Of a stretch of DNA of 64,000 bases, positions 23,685 to 33,428 are shown piece by piece. The stretch spans positions 806,001-870,000 of the forward strand of contig NZ_CP032548.1 in the NCBI RefSeq assembly GCF_003867015.1. Reading direction: 5' to 3'. The translations under genes were made by a program, and so were the position numbers. How positions within the stretch are numbered: the stretch's first letter is position 1; every line of letters starts with the position of its first letter. The notes below the pieces were generated by a model, which ran no database searches, was not told the origin of the DNA, and saw nothing but the letters and a program-made list of their open reading frames with translations. The DNA comes from Tenacibaculum singaporense. Its GTDB lineage: Bacteria; Bacteroidota; Bacteroidia; Flavobacteriales; Flavobacteriaceae.

Positions 23685-24155
23685 ATGCCAATTTATGAGG
23701 TGAATATAAATGAATTTTCCAATGATGATTATGTATTAATTGGAATTCATACTACTTTAAGCGAGTATAAATTAGCATATCTATTAAACCAACATTTACA
23801 TATAAAGTTTAATAGAGCGGGGTACGATTTAGACTTTATTAAAAAAGGTAGTCAATCATCTTATACAGTATACGAATATACTAATGTTAAATTATGCCAA
23901 GATTGGTTTTTAATAGCAAATGTATATAAGTCAACTCTTGAAGTAGAATCAATAAGTCTTTTTAATCAAAGTGATTCAATTACACGTTTGATACCAGAAA
24001 AGAAAAAAGTTGACTTTTTTTTAAAACTAGAAGGAGATTTTGATTACGACTCAATTGTGAAAATTGTTGAAGTTATTAAACAAATTCCTCAAATAATAAC
24101 CTCTTATCAAATAGAGGTAAACTCATTAAAATCGAAAGATTTTTTAATTTTTTAA
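23685..24155 (+). CDS. IPExxxVDY-motif family protein
   Basis: This is a 156-residue protein of the Bacteroidota family named after its IPExxxVDY motif. Here the motif reads IPEKKKVDF, with Phe in place of the terminal Tyr. The N-terminal YVLIGIHTTLSEYKLAYLLNQHL and the following FLKLEGDF are typical. Its function is unknown. In this group it is generally found between rnc and pyk, as here, with four bases to pyk. Confidence 0.85.
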   Translation: MPIYEVNINEFSNDDYVLIGIHTTLSEYKLAYLLNQHLHIKFNRAGYDLDFIKKGSQSSYTVYEYTNVKLCQDWFLIANVYKSTLEVESISLFNQSDSITRLIPEKKKVDFFLKLEGDFDYDSIVKIVEVIKQIPQIITSYQIEVNSLKSKDFLIF

Positions 24156-24159
24156 TTAT

Positions 24160-25587
24160 ATGCCACATAACAAGAAAACGAAAATTGTAGCAACATTAGG
24201 CCCAGCAACAAATACAAAAGAAATTTTAGCTGATATGGCTGCGGCTGGTGTAAATGTTTTTAGAATTAATTTTTCACATGCCGACTATGAAGTAGTAAAA
24301 GAACGTATACGTCAAATACGTGAAATAAATGAAGAAAGAGGCTATAATGTAGCTGTTTTAGCCGACTTACAAGGGCCTAAACTTAGAGTTGGTGTAATGC
24401 AGGAGGGAGTAGAATTAAAAGCAGGAGATAGCTTTACTTTTACTACGGAAAAGTGTGAAGGAACACAAAAAAAAGCATACATGACCTACCAACGTTTCCC
24501 AAAAGATGTAAAGGTAGGGGAGAAAATTTTAGTTGATGATGGTAAGTTGTTGTTTGAAGTAACTGCAACTGATAAAGAAAGTGAAGTTATAACCAAAGTA
24601 GTTGTTGGAGGAGCGCTGAAATCGAAAAAAGGAGTGAACCTTCCAAATACGAAAATTTCATTACCAGCTTTAACAGAAAAGGATAAAAAAGATGTAGTTT
24701 TTGCTTTAGAACAAGAAGTAGACTGGATTGCTCTTTCGTTTGTAAGAACACCAGAAGACTTACGTATTTTACGTGATATAATTAAACAAAAATCTCGTTA
24801 TAGAGTTCCAGTAATAGCAAAAATAGAAAAGCCTGAAGCTGTTGAAAATATTGATGCTTTAATTCCGTATTGTGATGGATTAATGGTTGCTCGTGGAGAT
24901 TTAGGAGTAGAGGTACCTATGCAAGATGTACCTTTAATTCAAAAAAGCTTAGTTCGCAGAGCGAAACTAGCTAGAATACCGGTTATTATTGCTACACAAA
25001 TGATGGAAACTATGATTGAAAACTCTGTGCCAACAAGAGCAGAGGTAAATGATGTAGCAAATTCTATTATGGATGGAGCAGATGCTGTAATGCTTTCAGG
25101 TGAAACTTCAGTAGGAAAACATCCTGTTAGAGTTATTCAAAAAATGACTGAAATTATTGGTAGTGTTGAGTTTTCTGACTTAATTGAAGTTCCGCAAGAA
25201 CCGCCTCATATTCGTACTAAAAGATTTATTACAAAATCGGTATGTCATCATGCAGCATTAATGGCAGATGATATCAATGCAGCAGCAATATCAACCTTAA
25301 CTAATAGTGGGTATACAGCTTTTCAAATTTCAGCATGGAGACCAAAATCACATGTATTAGCATTTTCATCTGAGAAAAGAATCTTAGGGAAGTTAAATCT
25401 TTTATGGGGTGTTAGAGCTTATTTTTACGATAGAGAATTAAGTACTGATGATACAATTGAAGATATTAATGAAATAGCTAAAGAAAAAGGCTATGTTAAG
25501 ACAGGAGATTTTATAATTAACCTTTCTTCAATGCCAGTGAAAGCAAAAGGTATGGTAAACACGTTACGTGTTTCTCATATTGATTAA
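24160..25587 (+). CDS. pyk: Pyruvate kinase
   Basis: This enzyme converts phosphoenolpyruvate and ADP to pyruvate and ATP. Signatures are TKIVATLGPATNTKE, VFRINFSHADYE, VDWIALSFVRTPEDL, VIAKIEKPEAVENI (catalytic Lys), MVARGDLGVEVP, VIIATQMMETMIENSVPTRAE and MDGADAVMLSGETSVGKHP. Length of 475 residues is normal for the type I bacterial enzyme. It ends the acpP-fabF-rnc-IPE-pyk run and has a strong terminator. Confidence 0.97.
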   Translation: MPHNKKTKIVATLGPATNTKEILADMAAAGVNVFRINFSHADYEVVKERIRQIREINEERGYNVAVLADLQGPKLRVGVMQEGVELKAGDSFTFTTEKCEGTQKKAYMTYQRFPKDVKVGEKILVDDGKLLFEVTATDKESEVITKVVVGGALKSKKGVNLPNTKISLPALTEKDKKDVVFALEQEVDWIALSFVRTPEDLRILRDIIKQKSRYRVPVIAKIEKPEAVENIDALIPYCDGLMVARGDLGVEVPMQDVPLIQKSLVRRAKLARIPVIIATQMMETMIENSVPTRAEVNDVANSIMDGADAVMLSGETSVGKHPVRVIQKMTEIIGSVEFSDLIEVPQEPPHIRTKRFITKSVCHHAALMADDINAAAISTLTNSGYTAFQISAWRPKSHVLAFSSEKRILGKLNLLWGVRAYFYDRELSTDDTIEDINEIAKEKGYVKTGDFIINLSSMPVKAKGMVNTLRVSHID

Positions 25588-25604
25588 ATAAAGGCAATAA
25601 AATA

Positions 25605-25637
25605 TAAAAAAGCTCAACTTTTAAAGTTGAGCTTTTT
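25605..25637. terminator. Bidirectional terminator between pyk and the M28 peptidase gene
   Basis: AAAAAGCTCAACTTT pairs with AAAGTTGAGCTTTTT; A- and T-runs flank it on either side, so it can serve both convergent genes. Confidence 0.87.
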
Positions 25638-25643
25638 TATATT

Positions 25644-27944
25644 TTATAGTTTAAGCTTTCGAGTACAAATAATCGCATCGTTAACCACAAAAGGCATTGG
25701 CATCATTATTTCACTTCTAGGTCGTATGGTAAACTTAGGATGCGATAATAAATCATTAGATATTTCATTAATTACAATATCAGGCTCGGTGTTTTTATCA
25801 ATTGTAAAAGAAATAGTCAAATCTTTATCAGTATTTGCCATTTGATAAATTAATAGCGTTCCTTTATCAGCAATAAAAGCCTCTCCTTTATCATACAAAG
25901 TTCCGTTAACAGTAAAATTAGTTAACTCTATTTGAGTATTTGTGTACAACTCATATTTATCAATATTACGAGTAGGTGTAATTGTTAATGAAACATTTCG
26001 TAGGTTATTAACAATGGTATCTTGATGAATCTTGATGTTAGAAATACGAATGTTTTTATTTTCTGCTTTTTGATAATAATTAAAAGAAGTGTTGTATTTA
26101 CTTTTTCCAGCCATTAAATCGGCACCACCTTGTTTAGATTCATCGTTAAAATATTGTTTCGTATACCCATCTAATGTTTTATTATGACTTGCCCAATACG
26201 AGGCGTTAGAGTCAGATTTTTGAATAAAAACTAAGCTATTAGGCTTTTTCTTTTCTATTGAAAAACCGCTATTAAATGTTGCATAACCAAAGAATAATAA
26301 CGCAAGAAAACCAGTTAATGTTTGCCATCCGTTTTTAGTTTTTTCCTGATAAAAAACAGGAAGCATCAATCCGAAAAGAAACACTAAAAGTATGGCAGAA
26401 ATAAATAATGTTTTTAAACCTAACGCTACAGGAAATAACTGAATCATAGGAGCAATCATATATATACTAGGAATAGATATAATTGCAAATAATGCAGCTC
26501 TAGATGCTTTGTTAATATTCATGAAAAGTAAGATTGCTAAAATGAATAAAGAAGCAAAAACAGGAATAATAAAGAAACCAGCTCCTGGTAAATTCATGTA
26601 AATTATAACATTTATAACCAATCCAAAAGTTATGGGAGCGATTAGTAAATCGATGGCTTTGGCTTCTTTTAGCTTATTATATACTTTAAAAAGAATCCAA
26701 AGATTTAAAAGAACAAAAGCAATAATATATTGATATCCGTTATAGGTAAAACCATGCAACATATCGGTATATTGTGGATGGATGATTAACAACAATTGCC
26801 ACAGTCCGTATGAAATACCTATACATAATACTAAAGACAGTATGTAGGGAATAAAACCTTTTAATACACCTATTGCTGTCATCTTCTTCTTATATATACC
26901 TACTGCAACCAGTGCTATAAACAATAAAAAGGCAATGATAAGCATTGGTAGCACCCAAGAAAACGGGTATGTTAGCAACTTAGTAAAAGGAAAGTTAACA
27001 TAAATGTAATCAACATCACTGTTTAAGTTCGTTAAATCAGCATTTGCAAAATAGTTTAATGAAGTGGTAAAATAATCTGCTTGATGTAAGAGTGTTTCTC
27101 TATTTAACCTTTCGTAGGAATCTTGTTCGGTGTGATAGTCAAAATGATCATCAATAAAGGCAAAATTAAATCCGTTAATATTACCTTTTTCCCTAAAAAC
27201 AGTTAAATCCGTATCGTTAGGAAGCTTTTTATATACACCATACATTAAAGAGTTAGCAGCTGGATAATTTGGGTTGGCATTTAAAAACTCAGTTAATAAT
27301 GTTTTGTTTTTTCCGTTAGTCTCCATCAACATATAACTAGAACCACCACTACCGCGAGCTTCAAAGTTCAGTACTAAGCCAACATCTTTTGCCCAAGGAT
27401 GATTTTCAACAAAAGCTTGTGCTCCCAAAAGTCCTAATTCTTCAGCATCTGAAAAAAGTATGATAATATCGTTTTTAGGAGTCTTATTTGCGGCTAGGTA
27501 AGCTCTTATACCTTCTAAAATAGTTACTACGCCAGAGCCAGCGTCACTTGCTCCTAGTGATGAGTGAGGGTTGGAATCGTAGTGGGTTAACAGCAATAAA
27601 GCTTTGCCGTTTTCGGTTCCTTTAATTTTAGCAATAATATTTTCTGTAGTAGTTGCTGCCCTCCATTTTTTATTAATAGCAGTTTGATATTGAATTTCAG
27701 GTTCTAAATTCAGTTTTTGTAACTCTTGAACCAGATACTCTTGTACTTTTTTATGTTCTTCAGATCCAGTATGATGTGGTTTTTGAGAGATGTTTTTTAA
27801 ATGATACAGTGCATTATCAATTGAAAATTCAGTAGCACTAATTTCTTTTTTTGAAGAGGTTACACTTGGAATTATATCGTTAAAGCTCCAGTAAACAGTT
27901 AAAATAATGATGAGAACTGCAAGGTAATTTCTTGATGATTTCAT
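25644..27944 (-). CDS. M28 family metallopeptidase with multi-pass membrane C-terminus
   Basis: This is a zinc aminopeptidase of family M28 joined to a membrane region, the layout known from ER metallopeptidase 1-like proteins. The N-terminal anchor (about 8-20) is followed by an extracytoplasmic catalytic domain with zinc ligands H121 (LLLTHYDSNPHSSLG), D134 (ASDAGSGVV) and the general base and ligand pair E168/E169 (FSDAEELGLLGAQAF). From about 310 to 560 there are some eight or nine hydrophobic helices, and a beta-rich C-terminal domain of about 200 residues closes the protein. Length of 766 residues is usual for this architecture in Flavobacteriaceae. The substrate is unknown. Confidence 0.9.
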   Translation of the reverse strand: MKSSRNYLAVLIIILTVYWSFNDIIPSVTSSKKEISATEFSIDNALYHLKNISQKPHHTGSEEHKKVQEYLVQELQKLNLEPEIQYQTAINKKWRAATTTENIIAKIKGTENGKALLLLTHYDSNPHSSLGASDAGSGVVTILEGIRAYLAANKTPKNDIIILFSDAEELGLLGAQAFVENHPWAKDVGLVLNFEARGSGGSSYMLMETNGKNKTLLTEFLNANPNYPAANSLMYGVYKKLPNDTDLTVFREKGNINGFNFAFIDDHFDYHTEQDSYERLNRETLLHQADYFTTSLNYFANADLTNLNSDVDYIYVNFPFTKLLTYPFSWVLPMLIIAFLLFIALVAVGIYKKKMTAIGVLKGFIPYILSLVLCIGISYGLWQLLLIIHPQYTDMLHGFTYNGYQYIIAFVLLNLWILFKVYNKLKEAKAIDLLIAPITFGLVINVIIYMNLPGAGFFIIPVFASLFILAILLFMNINKASRAALFAIISIPSIYMIAPMIQLFPVALGLKTLFISAILLVFLFGLMLPVFYQEKTKNGWQTLTGFLALLFFGYATFNSGFSIEKKKPNSLVFIQKSDSNASYWASHNKTLDGYTKQYFNDESKQGGADLMAGKSKYNTSFNYYQKAENKNIRISNIKIHQDTIVNNLRNVSLTITPTRNIDKYELYTNTQIELTNFTVNGTLYDKGEAFIADKGTLLIYQMANTDKDLTISFTIDKNTEPDIVINEISNDLLSHPKFTIRPRSEIMMPMPFVVNDAIICTRKLKL

Positions 27945-28045
27945 AGTTGGATTTTAGTACTTATAAAAGTAAGTAATTTATTTTTTAAGAGGAGGTAATT
28001 GTAATCGGTTAAAAATCAGTATATTTAAGAGTAAAATTTAAGATT

Positions 28046-28513
28046 ATGGCAATTAAAAGTTTTCAAGGAAGGAGGACGGATACACCTCAAGAAGAAAATG
28101 TACCAATGTTGGTATCTGATTATATGACTAAAAAATTAATTACATTTAGAGAAGAACAACCTATTGAAGATGCGATAGATATACTTATTAAGCATAAAAT
28201 ATCAGGAGGACCTGTTGTTAATGAAAAAAATGAATTGGTAGGAATTATTTCAGAAGGTGATTGTATAAAACAAATATCAGAGAGCAGATATTACAACTCG
28301 CCAATTGGTAAGAATAACACGGTTGGAAAAGCCATGGTGAAAGAAGTTGAAACAATTGATGGTAACATGAATATTTTAGATGCAGCTAATAAATTTTTAA
28401 AATCACGTAGAAGACGTTTTCCTATAGTTCAAAATGGTAAGTTAGCAGGACAAATCAGTCAAAAAGATGTGCTTATTGCAGCTATGAAATTAAAAGGGAA
28501 TACGTGGAAGTAA
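28046..28513 (+). CDS. CBS-domain pair protein
   Basis: This is a 155-residue protein made almost entirely of two CBS domains: VSDYMTKKLITFREEQPIED with GGPVVNEKNELVGIISEGDC, and AMVKEVETIDGNMNILDAAN with RRFPIVQNGKLAGQISQKDVL. CBS pairs bind adenosine nucleotides and usually regulate a partner. No enzymatic domain is attached. It ends directly against the convergent zinc-ribbon gene (stop codons adjacent). Confidence 0.9.
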   Translation: MAIKSFQGRRTDTPQEENVPMLVSDYMTKKLITFREEQPIEDAIDILIKHKISGGPVVNEKNELVGIISEGDCIKQISESRYYNSPIGKNNTVGKAMVKEVETIDGNMNILDAANKFLKSRRRRFPIVQNGKLAGQISQKDVLIAAMKLKGNTWK

Positions 28514-28864
28514 TTAATCTTGTTTTACCAATAAATAAATTTCATTATCCAACTCTAAATATCCTTGGTCGTATACATAAAAATAGGTGTTTCCTGTTTT
28601 TGTAGTATAAAGGGATGTAATAAATTTAAAGTCAAAACCTCTATCAAATAGCTTGCGGCGTGTTACTTTGGTTTTGCCAGAACCATTTAATTCGGAAAGA
28701 ATTTTGTAGTTCTTTCGTAAGCGGTTATTGGTGTTTCGTATTAGGTTTTTACTTTCTTTATTAACTTTATTATTAAAGGCGTTTCGGCAGTAATCGGAAC
28801 AGAATTTTTTATCAATTCTTCCGATTACTTTTTCACCACACTCTAAACACTTTTTATTTTCCAT
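28514..28864 (-). CDS. Small zinc-ribbon protein
   Basis: This 116-residue basic protein has an N-terminal treble-clef or zinc-ribbon motif, C6xxC9 in KKCLECGEK and C22xxxC26 in FCSDYCRNAFNNK, followed by a Lys/Arg-rich stretch and a C-terminal KFITSLYTTKTGNTYFYVYD segment. The start is ATG 28864 (MENKKC), overlapping the end of the GNAT gene by 11 bases. Proteins of this kind are frequent in Flavobacteriaceae, and the function is not known. Nucleic-acid binding is plausible from the basic composition. Confidence 0.78.
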   Translation of the reverse strand: MENKKCLECGEKVIGRIDKKFCSDYCRNAFNNKVNKESKNLIRNTNNRLRKNYKILSELNGSGKTKVTRRKLFDRGFDFKFITSLYTTKTGNTYFYVYDQGYLELDNEIYLLVKQD

Positions 28865-29396
28865 AATCAGATTTTTTAAGTTCGTACCAGTTAACATCTA
28901 CACCCTTATAACCAAATTCATTTACAAATTGTAGCCCTATTTTTTGTAGAATTTTGTTAGAACCAATATTTTCTACATCAGCTGCACCATAAATAATATC
29001 ATAATTCATTTCTTTAAAGCCGAAGTCTAAACAAGCAAAAGCAGATTCTGAAGCATAACCTTTACCCCAAAACTTTGGAATTAATCGGTAACCAACATCA
29101 ATAAAATTAGTAAAACCATTTAATGCTTCTTTTTCTCCCGTGTTGAGTTTTAATCCAGACCATCCTATGAATTCTCCCGATGCTTTTTCAAAAGCGGCAA
29201 ACCTACCAATACCTCTTTCTTTATACTGTTCTTCAAAAAATGTTATGATATCCTCAGCTTGCTTGTAGGTTGTAATAGGGTTCTTTCCTAAATATTTATG
29301 TACTTCAGGATTAGAATCTAACTCAAAAATCCCCTCTGTTTCACTTTCTCTAAATTCTCTTAAAATTAAGCGTTCAGTTTCTAAATAAAATTCCAT
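28854..29396 (-). CDS. GNAT family N-acetyltransferase (RimJ/RimL type)
   Basis: This 180-residue acetyl-CoA-dependent acetyltransferase begins LETERLILREFRESE, the usual start of RimJ-like proteins. The acetyl-CoA loop is in DVGYRLIPKFWGKGYASESA (Q/RxxGxG/A pattern) and the C-terminal part has NIGSNKILQKIGLQFV. The substrate is unknown. A consensus promoter lies ahead of it, and it is transcribed with the small zinc-ribbon gene. Confidence 0.9.
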   Translation of the reverse strand: MEFYLETERLILREFRESETEGIFELDSNPEVHKYLGKNPITTYKQAEDIITFFEEQYKERGIGRFAAFEKASGEFIGWSGLKLNTGEKEALNGFTNFIDVGYRLIPKFWGKGYASESAFACLDFGFKEMNYDIIYGAADVENIGSNKILQKIGLQFVNEFGYKGVDVNWYELKKSDYGK

Positions 29397-29415
29397 TGTA
29401 TAAGTATTTGTATTT

Positions 29416-29448
29416 CAAAGATAATTAATTATAAACGATTACATTCAA
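29416..29448 (-). promoter_or_regulatory. Promoter of the GNAT/zinc-ribbon pair
   Basis: On the minus strand the sequence is TTG (29446-29448), 22 bases, then TATCTTTG (29416-29423). Both boxes and the spacing fit the Bacteroidota consensus. Confidence 0.65.
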
Positions 29449-29565
29449 TTACAAACGAAAACAAATGATTACTAACCGATTTTAATTTGTTTGCTGTTTC
29501 ATCTTTGCAGTGTCAATTCGTTTGAATGACAATGTCTTAACTGTTTAATATTAAAAAATACTATT

Positions 29566-29901
29566 ATGAACGCACTAAAAAACAGAGTACAGTTAATTGG
29601 AAATTTAGGAAACACTCCAGAAATCATTACCCTAGAAAGTGGTAAAAAACTAGCAAAGTTTGCGATAGCAACTAATGAAACGTATAAAAATTCTCAAGGT
29701 GAAAAGATTACTGATACGCAATGGCACAATGTGGTTGCTTGGAATAAAACAGCTGAAATTATTGAGAAATATTTAGAAAAAGGTAAAGAAGTAATGATTG
29801 AAGGTAAGTTGACTTCTCGCTCTTTTGAGGATAAGGAAGGGAACAAACGTTATATAACGGAGGTAATTTGTAACGAATTATTAATGTTAGGAAACAAATA
29901 A
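29566..29901 (+). CDS. Short single-stranded DNA-binding protein
   Basis: This is an OB-fold SSB of 111 residues. The segments NRVQLIGNLGNTPEI, AKFAIATNETYKNSQGEKIT, TQWHNVVAWNKTAEIIEKYL and GKLTSRSFEDKEGNKRYITEV are standard SSB. It stops right after the OB fold (NELLMLGNK) and lacks the flexible linker and the acidic C-terminal tip that recruits partners, so it is probably an accessory SSB; no full-length SSB gene is seen in this window. A sequence resembling a -7 box (CATCTTTG, 29500-29507) lies upstream. Confidence 0.9.
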   Translation: MNALKNRVQLIGNLGNTPEIITLESGKKLAKFAIATNETYKNSQGEKITDTQWHNVVAWNKTAEIIEKYLEKGKEVMIEGKLTSRSFEDKEGNKRYITEVICNELLMLGNK

Positions 29902-29944
29902 GTGGGAAAATTTGCTGAGAAAAGAGTTGAAAAAGAAATAGAGA

Positions 29945-29974
29945 ACAAGCTGGTTGTATAACTAGCTTGTTTTT
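29945..29974 (+). terminator. Terminator after ssb
   Basis: ACAAGCT-GGTT-GTAT-AACT-AGCTTGT is followed by TTTTT. It lies in the convergent gap before the TonB receptor gene. Confidence 0.8.
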
Positions 29975-29977
29975 ATG

Positions 29978-32482
29978 TTAAAAATTTAATTTTAACAAGA
30001 AATTAGGGGTTGAACCCAACGAATAGCGAGAATACTTATTGGCATTATTGTTTTCTACCCTATAATAATTATTAATAGTGTTTTTAGTATTGAATAAATT
30101 CCATACTGAAACACCAATATTTACACTCATATCATCTGTTAGTTGTTTTTTGTACAGGGCGGAAGCATCAGCTCTTAAATAATTATCAAGTCTACTATTG
30201 TTAGCAATTCCATAATTAATTTTATTATCGACAATTTCATTACCAGAAACAGGCTGAGAAGTTGGCTTGCCAGAAGTATAATTTAGTCCAAGTGAAATAT
30301 TGAATAATTTATTCGAATAGGTGCTACCCATCGTAATAGCATGTGTAATATCAAAATTACTTGGAAATTGATGTTCTATTAAATCATCAAAGGAATATGT
30401 GTTTTGAATAAATGAATAACTTAACCAAGTATTTAAGTTTTTGAAGTTCTTTCTCAATAAAAAATCAATACCAAAAGCATCGTAACTTCCTTTGTTTTTA
30501 TGAAATTCATATTTGGTGGTAAAACTTTGGCTTTGTGTGGTAATACCATCAACATTTTTGTAGTATCCTGTAGCATCTATAAGCCATTGTTTCTTTTTAT
30601 AAGTGAATCCTACAGAGGCTTGTTTGCTTTTTAATACAGGAATGCTATCGTTGTCAGACAACTGCCATCTACGTTTTTCAATTCCTAAAAAATCATTTTG
30701 GAAATTGATAACTTGTGAGACGTTTTGATGTTTAAATTCTCCTAAAACTTCTATAGAAAGAGCATTACTTATTTTTTTATGAATACTTAATCGAGGTTCA
30801 ATAAGTACTTGATTAAATTTTTCAATATAATTTACACGTAACCCTGGTTTTATAGTAATCTTACTGTTAGAATTTTGATATTGAGTTTGTCCAAAAACGG
30901 CATGCTCTCTAATAACATTAGAATACAATCTTATAAACCTAGGATTATCAACATCGTTTCGATTGGTTATTTGTGTTTCAACAAAATCATAACCACCATT
31001 ATACTTCCAACTATTTTTAATGTAGCTACCTTCCAGTTTTACACCAGTTTCAGAAACGATATTCTCTTGTAAAAAGCGTTGATTATCTAGAATGTTTGCG
31101 TTAATAGCTTGTAAATTATAATCTGTTTCGTAAATCTGTAAGGTGGTGCTAAACTTGGGGTTCCATTTTCGATGGTAATGAATACCTCCAGCAATGCTTT
31201 GTTGCGATAAACTACTTTGTTTCGTTTCTGTCGAGCTATTTACAACAGCAGTTTCATCAAAAGTCAAATAGTTATCAATTAAAATGAAGTTTACTCTAAT
31301 AATATCTTTGTTAGTAGGAGTGTATAACCATCGTAACGAAGTGTCGTAAAAATTAAACTCTTGATTGGAATTCGTAACGTTTTTGTCGTTGTTTTCTATT
31401 TCAGTACTTTGAGTAACACGCTTAAAGTAATTGTGATAAGTAGGAGTTTTAATCCAATCGTCAATAGATCTACGAGCAGCTACTTGAAGTGAAGACTTTT
31501 TTCCTAAAGGAATATCAGCAAAAATATTAGCATTAATGAAGTTCAGACTGAAACTTCCTGTAAAATCTGTTTGTAAAGCAGTATTGGTTTTCATGTGAAT
31601 AGTACCCGAAACTCCATTTGAGTAGGAAGCATCAGAACCGTTATTAATTACATGTGTAGTTTGTGTAATTTTGGGATTAAAGCTAGAAATTAACCCAAAA
31701 AAGTGTCCAGTTTGATACATTTTTATACCGTCCCATAAAATAAGGTTTTGATCGTGCGAACCACCCCTAATTGTAATGTTTGAAACCGTTTCATCTACAC
31801 TTTGAATACCTGGTAAAGCTTGTACCGTTTGCAATACATCAGATTCAATTAACCCTGGGAGTAGGGTGAATTTTGAAAAATCGATAACAGTATTACCATC
31901 AATAGTTTTATCAATACCTTTTACCAAATACCCATTGATAGTAATGTTAGAAATTAACTCTTGATGTTCGTTTAAATAAATGGTTTCGCAGTTCTTGGAA
32001 GATAACTCACTTGCTAACTTATCAATTGTTTGGTAGCCAATAAACCGAATGTTTACTTTTTCAGAACTACTTCTAGTTTTAAGTTCGAAAAAGCCATGGT
32101 TGTCAGTAACGGTATAGTTATTATTTGTCTTAATAGTTGCCCCAACTAAAGGAGCTTTTGTTGTAGAATCTTTTAAATATCCACAAATTATTACAGGAGA
32201 TGAAATTCCAACTATTTGTGGATCTAAACGAGTAAATATAAAGCCTGTTTGCGCTTCAAGTTTTTTAAGTTTATTATCTAAGCTAAGTTTATTAGGAATA
32301 GGAGAAGATATATAGACATTCTTAATTAAACTGCTATTGTAGTTAAATTGAATGCTGTACGAATTAGCAATTTGCTCCAATACCGTTTTAAGAGGTACTT
32401 TTTTGGGGTCTGTTTGCGCTTGTATGTCAAAACAAAAAGACCAGATGAGTATTAAAAAAAAGTAGGGCTTATTGTTGTTCAT
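29978..32482 (-). CDS. TonB-dependent outer membrane receptor with STN domain (FecA-like)
   Basis: This is an outer-membrane transporter of 834 residues. Order: signal peptide (about 1-22), secretin/TonB N-terminal short domain (about 28-90, LKTVLEQIANSYSIQFNYN), a carboxypeptidase-like regulatory domain (ICGYLKDSTTKAPLVGATI), a plug (about 185-300; NITIRGGSHDQNLILWDG) and a 22-strand type barrel to the C-terminal Phe. The STN domain marks a transducer that signals to an anti-sigma factor. It follows fecR and the sigma gene on the same strand, overlapping fecR by 14 bases. The cognate ligand cannot be read from sequence; iron-chelate or an organic nutrient are both possible. Confidence 0.9.
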   Translation of the reverse strand: MNNNKPYFFLILIWSFCFDIQAQTDPKKVPLKTVLEQIANSYSIQFNYNSSLIKNVYISSPIPNKLSLDNKLKKLEAQTGFIFTRLDPQIVGISSPVIICGYLKDSTTKAPLVGATIKTNNNYTVTDNHGFFELKTRSSSEKVNIRFIGYQTIDKLASELSSKNCETIYLNEHQELISNITINGYLVKGIDKTIDGNTVIDFSKFTLLPGLIESDVLQTVQALPGIQSVDETVSNITIRGGSHDQNLILWDGIKMYQTGHFFGLISSFNPKITQTTHVINNGSDASYSNGVSGTIHMKTNTALQTDFTGSFSLNFINANIFADIPLGKKSSLQVAARRSIDDWIKTPTYHNYFKRVTQSTEIENNDKNVTNSNQEFNFYDTSLRWLYTPTNKDIIRVNFILIDNYLTFDETAVVNSSTETKQSSLSQQSIAGGIHYHRKWNPKFSTTLQIYETDYNLQAINANILDNQRFLQENIVSETGVKLEGSYIKNSWKYNGGYDFVETQITNRNDVDNPRFIRLYSNVIREHAVFGQTQYQNSNSKITIKPGLRVNYIEKFNQVLIEPRLSIHKKISNALSIEVLGEFKHQNVSQVINFQNDFLGIEKRRWQLSDNDSIPVLKSKQASVGFTYKKKQWLIDATGYYKNVDGITTQSQSFTTKYEFHKNKGSYDAFGIDFLLRKNFKNLNTWLSYSFIQNTYSFDDLIEHQFPSNFDITHAITMGSTYSNKLFNISLGLNYTSGKPTSQPVSGNEIVDNKINYGIANNSRLDNYLRADASALYKKQLTDDMSVNIGVSVWNLFNTKNTINNYYRVENNNANKYSRYSLGSTPNFLLKLNF

Positions 32483-33374
32483 CCCAAATAATTACACGTT
32501 GCTTATTATTAATTTCATACGATAAATTAAATGGAAGAGTGATAGATTTTAAGGCTCTTTCAAGATTATTATTTGTAAAAGCACCTGTAAATTTTAGATC
32601 ATTATTTTGTATATTAAGTTGTACCTTAATGTTGTATTGCTGCTCAAGTTCAGCAACAACATCAGAAAGCAATACATTCTCAAAAGTACTCATGTTTTTC
32701 AACCACTTTGGTTGTGATAAAATTGTACTAGTGTTTTGCTCGACTCCTTTAATAATGCTCAACTCTTTTCCTACAGGTAGTTTTGTAATTTTATTTTTAT
32801 AGCTTACTTGTACCAATCCTTCATAGCATGAAACTTTGAAAATACTGTCCCTGTCTAGTACGTTAAACTCAGTACCTAAAACGCTTACAATTCCGTTTTT
32901 AGTTTTTACATCGAAACGCATTCCTTTTTCAACATCAAAAAAAGCTTCACCTTGTAGTTGCAAACTTCGATGCTTTTTCCAGGTACTACTATTGTATTCA
33001 AGATGCGAAAATTCATTTAGTTCTACGATAGAATTATCAGGAAGTATAATAGTTTTACTTTCTGCATATTGTGTATTAAAAACGGTTGCTTGACCATTAT
33101 TAAAAAAATAAAATATACCTAAACCTATAATAAATACTGCTGCGATTTTAGAAACGACCAATAACCAATTTGTTGAGGTCGTTTTTTTAGAGGATAAACG
33201 ATTGTTTAAGCTTTCAAAAGAAGGCGTAGAAATATGCTTGTCAGCTTTAAATCGCTGACCTTCTTGAATAATCTCTTCAAGAAAATTAGCATCATCTAAA
33301 GTATTAAAAGCCGCTTGTTCTTCGTTGGTTAATTCGTTGCGTAACCATTTTTGTATTAAATCATCCTTCTTCAT
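32469..33374 (-). CDS. FecR-type anti-sigma factor
   Basis: This is a single-pass inner-membrane regulator that relays the receptor signal to the ECF sigma factor. The N-terminal cytoplasmic part (1-69) has the typical start LIQKWLRNELTNEEQAAF, the membrane helix is at about 70-92 (WLLVVSKIAAVFIIGLGIFYF), and the periplasmic FecR domain has NSIVELNEFSHLEYNSSTW and GEAFFDVEKGMRFDVKT. A C-terminal STN-like/DUF4974 domain (about 215-300; LSDVVAELEQQYNIKVQL) follows. Length of 301 residues is normal. It lies 54 bases after the sigma gene and overlaps the receptor gene. Confidence 0.92.
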   Translation of the reverse strand: MKKDDLIQKWLRNELTNEEQAAFNTLDDANFLEEIIQEGQRFKADKHISTPSFESLNNRLSSKKTTSTNWLLVVSKIAAVFIIGLGIFYFFNNGQATVFNTQYAESKTIILPDNSIVELNEFSHLEYNSSTWKKHRSLQLQGEAFFDVEKGMRFDVKTKNGIVSVLGTEFNVLDRDSIFKVSCYEGLVQVSYKNKITKLPVGKELSIIKGVEQNTSTILSQPKWLKNMSTFENVLLSDVVAELEQQYNIKVQLNIQNNDLKFTGAFTNNNLERALKSITLPFNLSYEINNKQRVIIWDEQQ

Positions 33375-33428
33375 GAGTGATTGTCTATATTAATAAAACA
33401 CTTTACTAAGTGAAAATCCCGAAAAATT

